Assembly (NCBI GenBank): GCA_947373185.1
Contig: CANBWP010000001.1
Span: 1 to 64,000 of the forward strand
DNA length: 64,000 nucleotides
Reading direction: 5' to 3'
From: Comamonadaceae bacterium
GTDB lineage: Bacteria > Pseudomonadota > Gammaproteobacteria > Burkholderiales > Burkholderiaceae_C
Numbering within the stretch: the first letter of the stretch is position 1; each line of letters begins with the position of its first letter. The notes under the pieces are model-generated. The model worked only from the letters and a program-made list of their open reading frames with translations, was not told the DNA's origin and did no database searches. The translations under genes and the position numbers were made by a program. Below, piece by piece: positions 46,401 through 53,581 of this stretch.

Positions 46401-49400
46401 GATGCTGCGATCACTATGGGTGGAAGTTTTGGCTCAATTCGTGCAACCAATGGCGACGTCAATTTAGCGGTGATGGATGGATCAGGTTTGACAACTACAG
46501 ATTCATCTTCAATTACAAGTGGCAATATAACCATACGAGAAATTCCGAATGCTGGAAATGTGACTGTCACCAATAATGGAACCACATCCGGTTCGGGAGT
46601 CATTATTGGTGCTGCAGGCGTAGGTGTAGCCTCAACAACTGGTTTAACTGGTACTGGTAGAACTGGACTTGTCACAGGTGCGATAAATATTTCTACCATT
46701 AATGGCGACATAACATTGCAGGGTAATCTTGCAACGACAAATAACGCTGCGGGTGCTATCACACTCAAAGCTGGATCTGCTATTACTGCACCAACAGTAC
46801 CGGGTGGGGAAATTGTGTTGGCAGGGACTGGCACAAGATCATTAACGACTGGGACTGGCGGAAGTGCGTTGATGTTTGCAGGAAGTAGCAGTGGTAGTAC
46901 GGGCCTCTCAGCTTTAGCAACTGCAGCCAACACATACTACAACGTCGACCCTACTCACATGCCTTCTTCGGGTGTGACCACTGGTATCTATGCATTGTTC
47001 CGTCAGGACACAATGCCGTTGACGATCACCATAGCTAATGCATCAATGAATTATGGCGATGTGTATCCAACTTTCCCAAGCTACTCAATTACAAGTGGTA
47101 CCTTGAATACGGGTGATTCAATTAGTTCAATTGCCTGGGGATCTGCTGCAACGGCCTATAAAGCTCAAGGTACGTATCCATACAGCACAACTAATTTAGT
47201 GATCCCAACCTTTACTTGTAATGGCGGAGGGGTTACTTGCGTATCAAACTACTCGCTGACATTTGCAAACAGTTTAACTATCAATCGTCGCCCCATTACG
47301 ATTACTGCAGATACCAAGAATATGACATATGGAGGTGTTGAGCCTTCATTGACATATCAAATAACCGCAGGCAACGTTGTGAACAATGACCCTGTTTCAG
47401 GTGCTCTAAGTCGCGCTTCGGGTTTGCATGCAGATACATATGCCATCAGTCAAAACACTTTAAGTTATGGTAACAATTACCAAATTACATATGTGCCTGC
47501 AAACTTGACGATTGACCCAGCAGTTTTGACTGTTTCGTTGACAAACACAGGTGTGACAAAAACTTATGATGGTTCATATCAAGCGCCATTAGGTTTCACC
47601 CCTAATTTTGCTGTCACAGGTCAATTGCCTGGTGATACTGTGTCTATTTTTTATTCGGCTGCGGGATATAACGATCCTCATGTGCTGGCAGCCAATAAAG
47701 TGACTACTTCGCCGCTTTCTATCTCTGGTGTAACAGGTACTCATGGTTCTTTGGCGACAGATTATGTTTTGAGTGCAACAAGTGCATTTGTTCCAGCAAC
47801 CATCACGCCAGCAACGTTGACTGTGTCAAACGCAAATATTGTTGGGACTCTTAGCAAGGTCTACGACGGAACCAACGTTGCTGCTGGTGCTTCACTTTCA
47901 GGTTCAATATCAGGCGCGATCAGTGGCGATACGCTGAGCTTCGGAACTAACGGCATGACTTTGGCATACAACAGTCCACGTGTAGTTGGTGCAACAACCA
48001 TCAGTGCTTCGGGTACACCAAGTTTGGTCATTGACAGCACAACTTCTGGAAGTCTTGCCTCAGATTACAGCTTTACTCCACCAGTGATTGCTGACGTGTC
48101 AGGCACGATCACAGCCAAAGCCTTAATGCCCTCCGCCAGCATTGGCGGCACATTGACCAAGACCTACGACGGCACAACGGCAGCGCCAGCTGCCAATGTG
48201 ACCGGTTCTGTAACTGGTTCAATCAGTGGTGACACCTTGAGTGTTGACACATCCGGCGTGAGCTTGGCTTACAACAACGCCCACGTGGTGGGTGCAAGCA
48301 CCATCAGCGCAACAGGCAATGCCGCGCTGGTGATTGGTAGCTCAACAGCGGGCAGTGTGGCAAGCGACTACAGCTATGCAGCCCCCACGGTTGCTAGCGT
48401 GAACGCTAGCATCACACCGAAGGCTTTGATGCCTACAGCCAGCATTGGCGGCATATTGATCAAGACCTATGACGGCACAACGGCAGCGCCAGCTGCCAAT
48501 GTGACCGGTTCTGTAACTGGTTCAATCAGCGGTGACACCTTGAGTGTTGACACATCCGGCGTGAGCTTGGCGTACAACAACGCCCACGTGGTGGGTGCAA
48601 GCACCATCAGCGCAACAGGTAATGCAGCGCTGGTGATTGGCAGTTCAACTGCAGGCAGCGTGGCCACTGACTACAGCTATGCAGCGCCAACGATTGCCAG
48701 CGTGAATGCTTCAATTGGACCTAAGGTTTTGTTGGCTTCTTTGACCAATACAGATGTCAGCAAACCCTTTGATGGCACGAACACGCCTCCACTTGGATTC
48801 TTGCCACAGTTTGCCGTGTCTGGGTTTGTTGCGGGTGACACTTCTGCAACTTTGAGTGGCAATGCTGCATTCAACAGTCCAGATCCTTTGACTGCCAGCG
48901 CAGTGGTTGTTTCGTCTCTGAACATTGACGCAATTGCGGGTTCAATTGGCTCTAGAACGTCCGATTACAGATTGGACGCTTTGGAAAAGTCGGTGGCTGC
49001 CAAGATCATTCAATTGCCACCTGCATTGCCGCCCGAGCCGCAATCTAAGGCCACAACGACCAATGCGGCCGTTGCATCAACACCTGAAGTGAGCAAAGAT
49101 AAGGAATTGGCCGTGGCCGCTGTTGCATCAACAGTTGCTTCGATTGCGGTACCGCAAATTAAAACTTCTGCAGTTTTGAGCATTGGTTCGTCCGATGTCA
49201 ATGTGGAGCTGGTGGTGACGCCAGTTGCCTCATCGCTGACATTGGCAGAAAGTCCTGCTGCTGATGGCAAGGCTGCAGATGACGGCACTGTCAAAACTAG
49301 CTCTGTTGGTTTGTTCACACAAACAGGTACAGAAGTCGCTGCTGGGGGAGCACTCAGTATCGTGGAGCAAGGTCGAAGCATTCGTGCTTCGACAGCAAAC

Positions 49401-49679
49401 AATGCAGCGTCTCAACCAATACCGTCTAATTTGAATCTGAGCAGCATGCGATTTGTCAATGTTGACTATCGCTTGCCTAGTGGTGGACAAAATCAAATGA
49501 CGGTGGGTGTGTCTTCAGATGGTGTCTTGGTGATCAAAGTGCCTGCTGCAATGAAGGCCGCCTCAGACGATCGCAGTTTGGCCCTGATTGGCATGGCAAC
49601 AGCCAAAGAGCGATTGGATGTACAGCCTGCCAATGTGAAGGGTGTGGTCATTCAAGTTGAAGGACCTTCGGGCAGTTGA
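40413..49679 (+). CDS. TpsA giant exoprotein (filamentous haemagglutinin type) with propeller-like, MBG and YDG repeats
   Basis: 3088-residue secreted protein, partner of the TpsB at 38596. It begins with an extended signal peptide (MNNTYRLIWNEIANTWIAVA to about residue 45), then the TPS secretion domain (about 50-300) with LVNPAGVMFGQGSQVDVGSL. Residues 607-1370 hold about eleven imperfect repeats with the core NGNYVVxSPxW, GAVTWGSG, NSLVGS and DxVG. Residues 1425-2065 hold four longer repeats around LxAGRSVxxN. Residues 2200-2860 hold MBG- and YDG-type Ig-like repeats, two of them nearly identical in DNA. The last 230 residues are Ala/Ser-rich, with a conserved-looking end. A role in adhesion or biofilm is inferred from the family; no toxin domain is visible. 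Confidence 0.92.
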   Translation: MNNTYRLIWNEIANTWIAVAENVKGRGKRSAGAVLLTAVAGAALAQGVSTQQLPTGGQIVSGSGSISAQGAAMTVNQNTTRMIANWSSFNIGANASVNFVQPSKSAVALNRIQAQDPSQILGRLTANGQVMLVNPAGVMFGQGSQVDVGSLVASSLAISDANFMSGNYRFSNESGTPSGTVSNQGRISTSNGGTVAFLAPVVKNQGQIETPRGSTLLAAAQDITVDFGGDGLINYRVNSGAAGALVENSGSVSADGGVAVLSAQSVDSVTQGVVNNTGLVRAQRLENKDGRIVLEGHALVQTGTVLASDISAKVDNAITSGIWDASADSNGAAQGGRISIQATGHIEQTATGRMSVDGGQGLGGSVQLSSTDSVWVSGKVSADGSQGGNVTIEAPNIVLAEAKVSATGHMGDGGNLRIGGGFQGKDSDIVNAQTTKVMASEFDVSVSQTGSAGQVIVWSESETVFGGVVKATGGQNGGNGGFVEVSSHDKLTFAGKVDATAAAGVNGRLLLDPKNIEIVSAVSSVQVLPLLDPTPSGNEYCFDTTYGCNIASASTLAMEITNAGVSTNRIAIRSPLDSTVATNAGAVRIYNSQTGALISTLTGSSAYDYVGTGFVQLGNGNLVVRSQAWGGNTSNLNPTNVTTGLGAVTFMSGINGLTATVSSANSLVGSTSGDRVGYNGVNVVGVAVLTNGNYVVSTPNWSNNGLTKAGAVTWGSGTVGISGEISSSNSLVGASSYDRIGSGLDSTTTTSSTSQAVSKGITVLNNGNYVVTSPYWNSGSNSSTGMGAVTWGSGTTGTVGQVDATNSLVGSSTTHLVGLRGVTALSNGNYVVVSSEWDNGALANVGAVTWGNGTGGTVGAVSSSNSLIGEKAYTYLGGLYTSTSNTTTDYMFSGITELAGGQYFVLTSPNWNTNATTTATSAGNMKKGSVTRLSANSSTVKDTFGWINSGNSLVGNFEGDFIGRGYDDKNGVVALTNNNTFVVASPYWNNGVALNNVGAVTWVGSTGLNGQVSTSNSLYGTTSQDRVGSGGVFALPNGNYVVSSKSWNAVAGAVTWGNGATGTTGAVNSTNSLIGSAASDQVGESILVLNNGNYVVGSPWWDNAGVNSAGAVTWGNGSTAGSRTVGAIDATNSLVGVTANDKVGSTVYAIPQSSTTSNYVALSPNWTRNLAIDIGTSAGSGTVANAGAATWGSGTTGVIGAVSISNSLIGSTASDNVGNVSSNGYSFFKALSNGNYVLATPNWDRGSLANAGAVTWGSGSSGVSGEISNSNSLLGVLANDKIGSYGLEALLSGNYLVYSPTRITTGTNMGGAVTWGIPTGTFGDVSYGNSLLGSGTFSSNAEQLGSGRAIVLSDGRALVMTNFGKVGTTSLAGRFDILSYMLPPTLGDAAVYAANSSSSQQVGALDIKASMDAGTPVVLQANNDITVSTAITGTNSAGHLTLQAGRSILVNANITTGGANLTLKANESLAAGVVDGQRDAGAASINMASGTIINAGTGSVSMTLGSGAGLTNNASGDITLRTVTGSTVSVVNAGTTSGSSINTNNLITASNSLRLEADYGNVTLASSNVLQGGGTTVIQARDDINVNSAMTAPTNSSNSLSMLAGRSVLINQAIDNKNGPITIKANYADSTDSVSDIRSTGNAVITAAVTTGTVSAGTGAVDVRVMNGSGLTTLDSSTVTSDAITLRSVAGGDVTVINDGPTLGTSSISSPSSTIAAKGNVMLKANKGSISVTGVTTDGTVTPGASITMLAMDDITNGTRAITNTASNGVVTLKAGRSVTLTHNIATPSDVTISANTPYDASSGVSASRTAGAASLSITGTVRSTDSANPSFTNGNLSITLANGSGLADTTTGQMSLAAVFGRNVNILHNGTSGTGITLNGGITSYGLYDIGTNALISIGETNVVANYGSISATLGSYQGSGGNTVVFRARDDISLNYALVDRTVTLGTDPAGLMQLLAGRSVTLNSEFKSLGSPLTVKANYFDNTSTVSSIRLPGDAAITMGGSFGSIRATNGDVNLAVMDGSGLTTTDSSSITSGNITIREIPNAGNVTVTNNGTTSGSGVIIGAAGVGVASTTGLTGTGRTGLVTGAINISTINGDITLQGNLATTNNAAGAITLKAGSAITAPTVPGGEIVLAGTGTRSLTTGTGGSALMFAGSSSGSTGLSALATAANTYYNVDPTHMPSSGVTTGIYALFRQDTMPLTITIANASMNYGDVYPTFPSYSITSGTLNTGDSISSIAWGSAATAYKAQGTYPYSTTNLVIPTFTCNGGGVTCVSNYSLTFANSLTINRRPITITADTKNMTYGGVEPSLTYQITAGNVVNNDPVSGALSRASGLHADTYAISQNTLSYGNNYQITYVPANLTIDPAVLTVSLTNTGVTKTYDGSYQAPLGFTPNFAVTGQLPGDTVSIFYSAAGYNDPHVLAANKVTTSPLSISGVTGTHGSLATDYVLSATSAFVPATITPATLTVSNANIVGTLSKVYDGTNVAAGASLSGSISGAISGDTLSFGTNGMTLAYNSPRVVGATTISASGTPSLVIDSTTSGSLASDYSFTPPVIADVSGTITAKALMPSASIGGTLTKTYDGTTAAPAANVTGSVTGSISGDTLSVDTSGVSLAYNNAHVVGASTISATGNAALVIGSSTAGSVASDYSYAAPTVASVNASITPKALMPTASIGGILIKTYDGTTAAPAANVTGSVTGSISGDTLSVDTSGVSLAYNNAHVVGASTISATGNAALVIGSSTAGSVATDYSYAAPTIASVNASIGPKVLLASLTNTDVSKPFDGTNTPPLGFLPQFAVSGFVAGDTSATLSGNAAFNSPDPLTASAVVVSSLNIDAIAGSIGSRTSDYRLDALEKSVAAKIIQLPPALPPEPQSKATTTNAAVASTPEVSKDKELAVAAVASTVASIAVPQIKTSAVLSIGSSDVNVELVVTPVASSLTLAESPAADGKAADDGTVKTSSVGLFTQTGTEVAAGGALSIVEQGRSIRASTANNAASQPIPSNLNLSSMRFVNVDYRLPSGGQNQMTVGVSSDGVLVIKVPAAMKAASDDRSLALIGMATAKERLDVQPANVKGVVIQVEGPSGS
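42235..44515 (+). repeat. About eleven propeller-like repeats in TpsA
   Basis: Each protein unit of about 55-75 residues reads D-x-V/I-G, L-x-NGNYVV-x-S/T-P-x-W, (A)GAVTWGSGTTG, then SNSLVGS before the next D-x-V-G. I count eleven NSLxG motifs, at SNSLVGASSYDRIG, TNSLVGSSTTHLVG, SNSLYGTTSQDRVG, SNSLIGSTASDNVG and others. The DNA has diverged between units; only the protein pattern is strongly kept. Confidence 0.85.
48138..48740 (+). repeat. Two 303-bp YDG repeats, nearly identical in DNA
   Basis: A 303-bp (101-residue) unit starting AGCATTGGCGGC occurs at 48138 and again at 48441. I count 5 mismatches in the first 179 positions, then more divergence. A third, older copy at protein level precedes them (about 47835-48134). 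Confidence 0.88.
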
Positions 49680-49703
49680 TGGCTGAAAGGTGAACGCAAG
49701 CTT

Positions 49704-49737
49704 TCCAAAGAACCACTTTTTCAAGTGATTCTTTGGA
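49704..49737. terminator. Hairpin between convergent tpsA and dadA
   Basis: TCCAAAGAA pairs with TTCTTTGGA and CACTT with AAGTG, with one mismatch and a 4-base loop, giving a 14-bp stem 25 bases after the tpsA stop and 11 bases after the dadA stop. It has only modest T-runs, so a bidirectional terminator is probable rather than certain. Confidence 0.65.
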
Positions 49738-49747
49738 GCTGATTGAC

Positions 49748-51040
49748 TCAAGCAGAGGCAGTTGGTTTGGGTTTCAAAAATGCCTGCAGGCCCCCCGGAG
49801 TGGCAAAGCCTTGATTCTGGATGAACTGCTCATCCAGCACTTGTCCAATCATGTCAGCCGTGACCGCAGACAGTGTCCAGCCTAAGTGGCCATGTCCTGT
49901 GTTGTAAAACACATTGCTGGCCTTGCCACGGCCCACTTTGGGCATCATGTTGGGCATCATGGGACGCAGGCCGGCCCAAGACACCACTGAACGTGTGTTG
50001 ATTTGCGGGAAGCACTGTTGCACCCAGTCAATCAAGGGCTGAATGCGATCTGCGCGGATGTCCTTGTTGTAGCCATTGAACTCGGCGGTGCCTGCGACGC
50101 GGAATCGATCCAGGCCCAATCGGCTGGTGACCAGTTTGGTTTCATCATCGAGCAAGCTGACGTTGGGTGCACCGGCTTGGCTGGCTGCGTCGTTCAGATT
50201 GACTGTGATGGAATAGCCCTTGACGGGGTAAATGTTGACGCGGTCGCCCAGCTGCGCGGCAAATTGTTTGCTGGCCACGCCAGCGCAAATGACCAAGCCA
50301 TCAAATGTGTGTGCAGTGAGGGCGCCGTCTGGGTTGGCGACATTGACTTCAGCCTGTTGATTGTTGGTGCTGACTGATTTGACATCTTGATCGTACAAAA
50401 TTTGAACACCCAAGCGCTCTGCGGCCGCAGCCAAACCATGGGTGAATTTGTGAATGTCGCCTGTTGAGTCGCTCTCTGTGAAATAGCCGCCGTAGTAATG
50501 GCCTGCCAAGGTGGGTTCAATGGCTTTCATTTCTTCGGGTGTCACGGCGCGGCGCGGTAAGCCGCCTTGCGCCAGGAGTTTTGAAACTCGGCCGGCATGG
50601 TCAAACCATTGCTTGTCGCGGTAGATGTGCAAGATGCCTTGTTTTTTCAAATCAAAGTCGATGTTCTCTGCTTGCGCCCAAGAGAATAAATGCGCTCGTG
50701 CAGCCACCGCCATGCGCGCCGTCTCAATGGTGTTGCGTTCGTAGTCTTTCATCGAAGCCATGAATTCCATGAACCAGGACAGTTTGTGCCAGCTGGGTTT
50801 GGGGTTGACCAGCAGCGGTGCATCACTTTTGAGCATCCATTTGAGGCCCTTCAAAATGGTGGACCCATGCGTCCAGACCTCTGCGTTGGAGGCAGAGAGT
50901 TGGCCGCCATTGGCAAACGAAGTTTCCATGGCGGCGTAGCGTTGGCGTTCAAACAAGGTGACGCTGTAGCCGCGTTTGGCCAACGCGTAAGCGCTGGTCA
51001 CGCCAGTGATGCCGCCGCCGATGATGGCAATTTTTTTCAT
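49748..51040 (-). CDS. dadA: D-amino-acid dehydrogenase (DadA-type FAD oxidoreductase)
   Basis: FAD-dependent oxidative deamination of D-amino acids at the inner membrane, or possibly glycine or a related small amine. The 430-residue protein starts with the dinucleotide motif IAIIGGGITGVTSAYALA and shows DadA features: SFANGGQLSASNAEVWTHGS, GLRPMMPNMMPKVGRG and NTGHGHLGWTLSAV. The gene lies behind a tandem glycine riboswitch, which suggests that glycine controls it. It converges with tpsA. Confidence 0.9.
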   Translation of the reverse strand: MKKIAIIGGGITGVTSAYALAKRGYSVTLFERQRYAAMETSFANGGQLSASNAEVWTHGSTILKGLKWMLKSDAPLLVNPKPSWHKLSWFMEFMASMKDYERNTIETARMAVAARAHLFSWAQAENIDFDLKKQGILHIYRDKQWFDHAGRVSKLLAQGGLPRRAVTPEEMKAIEPTLAGHYYGGYFTESDSTGDIHKFTHGLAAAAERLGVQILYDQDVKSVSTNNQQAEVNVANPDGALTAHTFDGLVICAGVASKQFAAQLGDRVNIYPVKGYSITVNLNDAASQAGAPNVSLLDDETKLVTSRLGLDRFRVAGTAEFNGYNKDIRADRIQPLIDWVQQCFPQINTRSVVSWAGLRPMMPNMMPKVGRGKASNVFYNTGHGHLGWTLSAVTADMIGQVLDEQFIQNQGFATPGGLQAFLKPKPTASA

Positions 51041-51084
51041 GATGAAGGTCTTTCAAAACGTCGAGGGTTGAGCAGCATCACACC

Positions 51085-51284
51085 GTGCGATGTCAGCGCC
51101 CCTTCTGTTTTGAACCTGAGAGATTCACATCGCCCACTGGGGATGTTTGCGCCTTCGGTGGGTCAACGGACGAATACGTCAACCACTCTTCAGAATGAAA
51201 TGTGACATCGGTCCTTTTGCCTGAGAGTTTCCGGGGCGGTTGCTCCTTCGGCGTTGCTCTAAGAGCAATCTCTCCCGATGTCAC
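51085..51284 (-). ncRNA. Tandem glycine riboswitch upstream of dadA
   Basis: On the minus strand, two consecutive aptamers with the glycine riboswitch core can be read. The first has GGGAGAGA, then CGCCGAAGGAGCAA and CTCTCAGGCAAAAGGAC, closed by the 10-bp P1 helix GTGACATCGG/CCGATGTCAC (51275-51284 with 51203-51212). The second has CCACCGAAGGCGCAAAC and ATCTCTCAGGTTCAAAACAG. It ends about 45 bases before the dadA ATG; no clear terminator hairpin with a U-run is visible, so control may act on translation. The riboswitch starts right after the M20 gene stop. Confidence 0.92.
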
Positions 51285-51295
51285 TTAAAAAAAGA

Positions 51296-52471
51296 TCATT
51301 GTTTCAAATAAGTCCTGACCAATTGAGCCCAGTAGTTTGAGCCTGTCGCGATGTTGTCATCGTTAAAGTCGTATCGGGGGTTGTGCACCATGCAGGCGCC
51401 CGCGCTGTCTCCGTCGCCGTTGCCAATCAACAAATAACTGCCAGGTACTTTTTCCAGCATGAAGGCAAAGTCTTCGCTGCCTGTGAGCGGGGGGCCGTTT
51501 TGAATCACGCGATCTGGTCCCACCAGGTCCAAGGCCACCTGTTTGGCAAACTGCGTTTGGTCACTTGAATTGACCAAGACGCAGTAGCCCTCTTTCCAGT
51601 CAATGTGGGCTTGTACGCCAAAGCTTTCTGCTTGCAAGGTCACGATGGATTTGATTTTTGATTCCAGCAATTTTCGAACCTCTGGGTCTAAAGCGCGAAC
51701 GCTCAATTCCAATCGAGCTTCTGCGGGTATCACATTGTTGGCTTGACCTGCATGGATCGCACCCACTGTGACCACGGCCGTTTGCAAGGGGTCTACATTG
51801 CGGGACACCACCGTTTGAAGGGCCATGATGAGAGAGGCTGCCGCCACAATGGGATCGGCTGCACGGTGCGGCATGGCACCATGCCCGCCAGTACCCGCTA
51901 ATCGAATGGTCACATAGTCACTGGAGGCCATGGCGGGACCTTCTCTGAACACCAAATGGCCCGTGGGCACACCCGGCATGTTGTGCATCGCAAAAATGGC
52001 ATCGCAGGGGAACTGCTCAAACAGTCCATCCTTCATCATCTGCAATGCGCCACCACCCCCTTCTTCAGCGGGTTGGAAGATGAGGTGCAGCGTGCCGTCA
52101 AACTCAGCGTTGTCGGCAAGCTCATGCGCAGCCGCCAAGAGCATGGCCGTATGGCCATCGTGGCCACAGGCATGCATCAAACCCGTTGTTTGACTGGCCC
52201 ACTCTGCCCCCGTTGCTTCCTGGATAGGAAGGGCGTCCATGTCTGCGCGCAGACCTAGGCTTCTGGCACTGGTGCCCCGCTTTAAGCTGCCTACGACGCC
52301 GGTGCCGCCCAAGCCGCGATGCACTTGGTAGCCCCAGCCTTCGAGTTTGTCTGCCACCAAAGCGGCGGTACGGTGTTCTTCAAACGCCAACTCAGGATGG
52401 CGGTGGATGTCACGCCGAAGTTGAATGAATTCACCCACACGAGCTGTGATGGCCTCTCGCAAATAGGTCAT
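51296..52471 (-). CDS. M20 family amidohydrolase (hippurate hydrolase-like)
   Basis: Zinc-dependent amidohydrolase of 391 residues that cleaves N-acyl amino acids. It shows LRRDIHRHPELAFEEHRTA, the metal motif HACGHDGHTAML, FQPAEEGGGGA and GSEDFAFMLEKVPG. This is the N-acyl/hippurate (AbgB/HipO) branch. It starts 2 bases after the stop of the upstream Bug gene and ends 12 bases before the glycine riboswitch. Substrate assignment to hippurate is only a possibility. Confidence 0.9.
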   Translation of the reverse strand: MTYLREAITARVGEFIQLRRDIHRHPELAFEEHRTAALVADKLEGWGYQVHRGLGGTGVVGSLKRGTSARSLGLRADMDALPIQEATGAEWASQTTGLMHACGHDGHTAMLLAAAHELADNAEFDGTLHLIFQPAEEGGGGALQMMKDGLFEQFPCDAIFAMHNMPGVPTGHLVFREGPAMASSDYVTIRLAGTGGHGAMPHRAADPIVAAASLIMALQTVVSRNVDPLQTAVVTVGAIHAGQANNVIPAEARLELSVRALDPEVRKLLESKIKSIVTLQAESFGVQAHIDWKEGYCVLVNSSDQTQFAKQVALDLVGPDRVIQNGPPLTGSEDFAFMLEKVPGSYLLIGNGDGDSAGACMVHNPRYDFNDDNIATGSNYWAQLVRTYLKQ

Positions 52472-52473
52472 GT

Positions 52474-53472
52474 TTACTGAGGTTGAAGGTCGATGGATTT
52501 GGCAATGGCGCGAAATTGTGCGGTGCCATCTGCATAGGCCTTGCTCACGGCTTGCAAGCTCAAGGGTTTGGCCACCAACTGGCTATTGGCTTCGAGACCG
52601 TTGTGAACAGCGGGGTCATTCAGCGCATCGGTAATGGCTTTGTGAATGACCTGAACGATGGGCTCGGGGGTGTCTTTCTTGACAAAGTAGCCGGTCCAAA
52701 TGTTGAAGTTGAAATTCTTCAAGGATTTGCTTTCGGTGATGGCTGGGTAGGCCTTCACAGACTCCAAGCGCTCTGTGTTGAGCATGGCCAATACTTTGAC
52801 CTTGCCTTGTTTGTGCAACTCGTCATAGGCCTTGCCAAAGGGTGCCAAGAAAATGTCAACTTGGCCGCCAATCAAGTCTTGGTTGGCCGGCGCGGCGCCC
52901 TTGTAAGGGATGTGGGTCATGGGAATGCCGGTCACTTTGGACAAGTGCTCACCCAGCAAGTGATAAAAAGAGCCGGGACCGACGCTGGCATAGGTGATGG
53001 GGCGACCGGCTTGCGCCTCTTTTCGGGCATAGTCTAAAAATTCATCCACATTGTTGGCCGGCAAATCTTTGCGGGCAATGAAGCCAATTTGCGCCGTGGC
53101 AATCATTTGCACCAATCTGAAATCTTCACTTTTGAATTTGACAGCTGAAATGGCCAAAGGCGCCAAAATCAATTCATTGGGCGAGCCTTGAAAAATGATC
53201 TGACCGTCGGCGGGTGCATTCAAAACTTTTTGCGCGGCAATCGCGCCACTGGCACCGCCCAAATTTTCGACCAACACGGGTTGGCCAAAGTTTTTAGACA
53301 GGGCGTTGTTGACCGTGCGTGCAATCACATCAGACAAGCCGCCAGCCGGGTAGGGCACCAATAAGGTGATGGGTTTGCTGGGGTAGTTTTGCGCAAGGGC
53401 TGCACTTGCTAATAGCAGTGAGCCGAAAGCCATCAAGGTGCGATGAAGACTTTTTTCAAAAAAAGAGTGCAT
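52474..53472 (-). CDS. Bug/TctC-family solute-binding protein
   Basis: Periplasmic binding protein of 332 residues with signal peptide ending ASAALAQ and family motifs NYPSKPITLLVPYPAGGLSD, VENLGGASGAIAAQ, HIPYKGAAPANQDLIGGQ. I chose the ATG at 53472 over one eleven codons upstream because it directly precedes the signal helix. It is transcribed with the M20 gene and is divergent from a LysR regulator, so the imported ligand is probably that enzyme's substrate. Confidence 0.9.
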   Translation of the reverse strand: MHSFFEKSLHRTLMAFGSLLLASAALAQNYPSKPITLLVPYPAGGLSDVIARTVNNALSKNFGQPVLVENLGGASGAIAAQKVLNAPADGQIIFQGSPNELILAPLAISAVKFKSEDFRLVQMIATAQIGFIARKDLPANNVDEFLDYARKEAQAGRPITYASVGPGSFYHLLGEHLSKVTGIPMTHIPYKGAAPANQDLIGGQVDIFLAPFGKAYDELHKQGKVKVLAMLNTERLESVKAYPAITESKSLKNFNFNIWTGYFVKKDTPEPIVQVIHKAITDALNDPAVHNGLEANSQLVAKPLSLQAVSKAYADGTAQFRAIAKSIDLQPQ

Positions 53473-53532
53473 GTCGAATTCTTTCTGATCGAGTGACAGG
53501 TTCACTTTAAAAACAGCTCAAATTAAAGTCCA

Positions 53533-53550
53533 ATGCATAATAATATGCAT
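53533..53550. promoter_or_regulatory. ATGCAT-N6-ATGCAT element between Bug and LysR genes
   Basis: Two ATGCAT palindromes 12 bases apart, and a third at 53564-53569, lie in the divergent gap of the LysR gene and the Bug-M20 pair. The position suggests the LysR binding site; this is inference from position only. Confidence 0.35.
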
Positions 53551-53581
53551 TAGCATGATTTAAATGCATGGAGGATGGTGG

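Noticed and set aside
44726-46933. Long minus-strand frames inside tpsA
   Set aside because: They are low-complexity shadows caused by the repetitive Thr/Ser/Gly-rich coding strand.
42235-48740. CRISPR-like repeats
   Set aside because: The repeats are coding, in frame, diverged at DNA level and have no constant direct repeat with spacers.
49680-49747. Toxin or immunity gene after tpsA, as in contact-dependent inhibition loci
   Set aside because: Only a hairpin separates tpsA from convergent dadA, and the TpsA C-terminus has no toxin-like domain.
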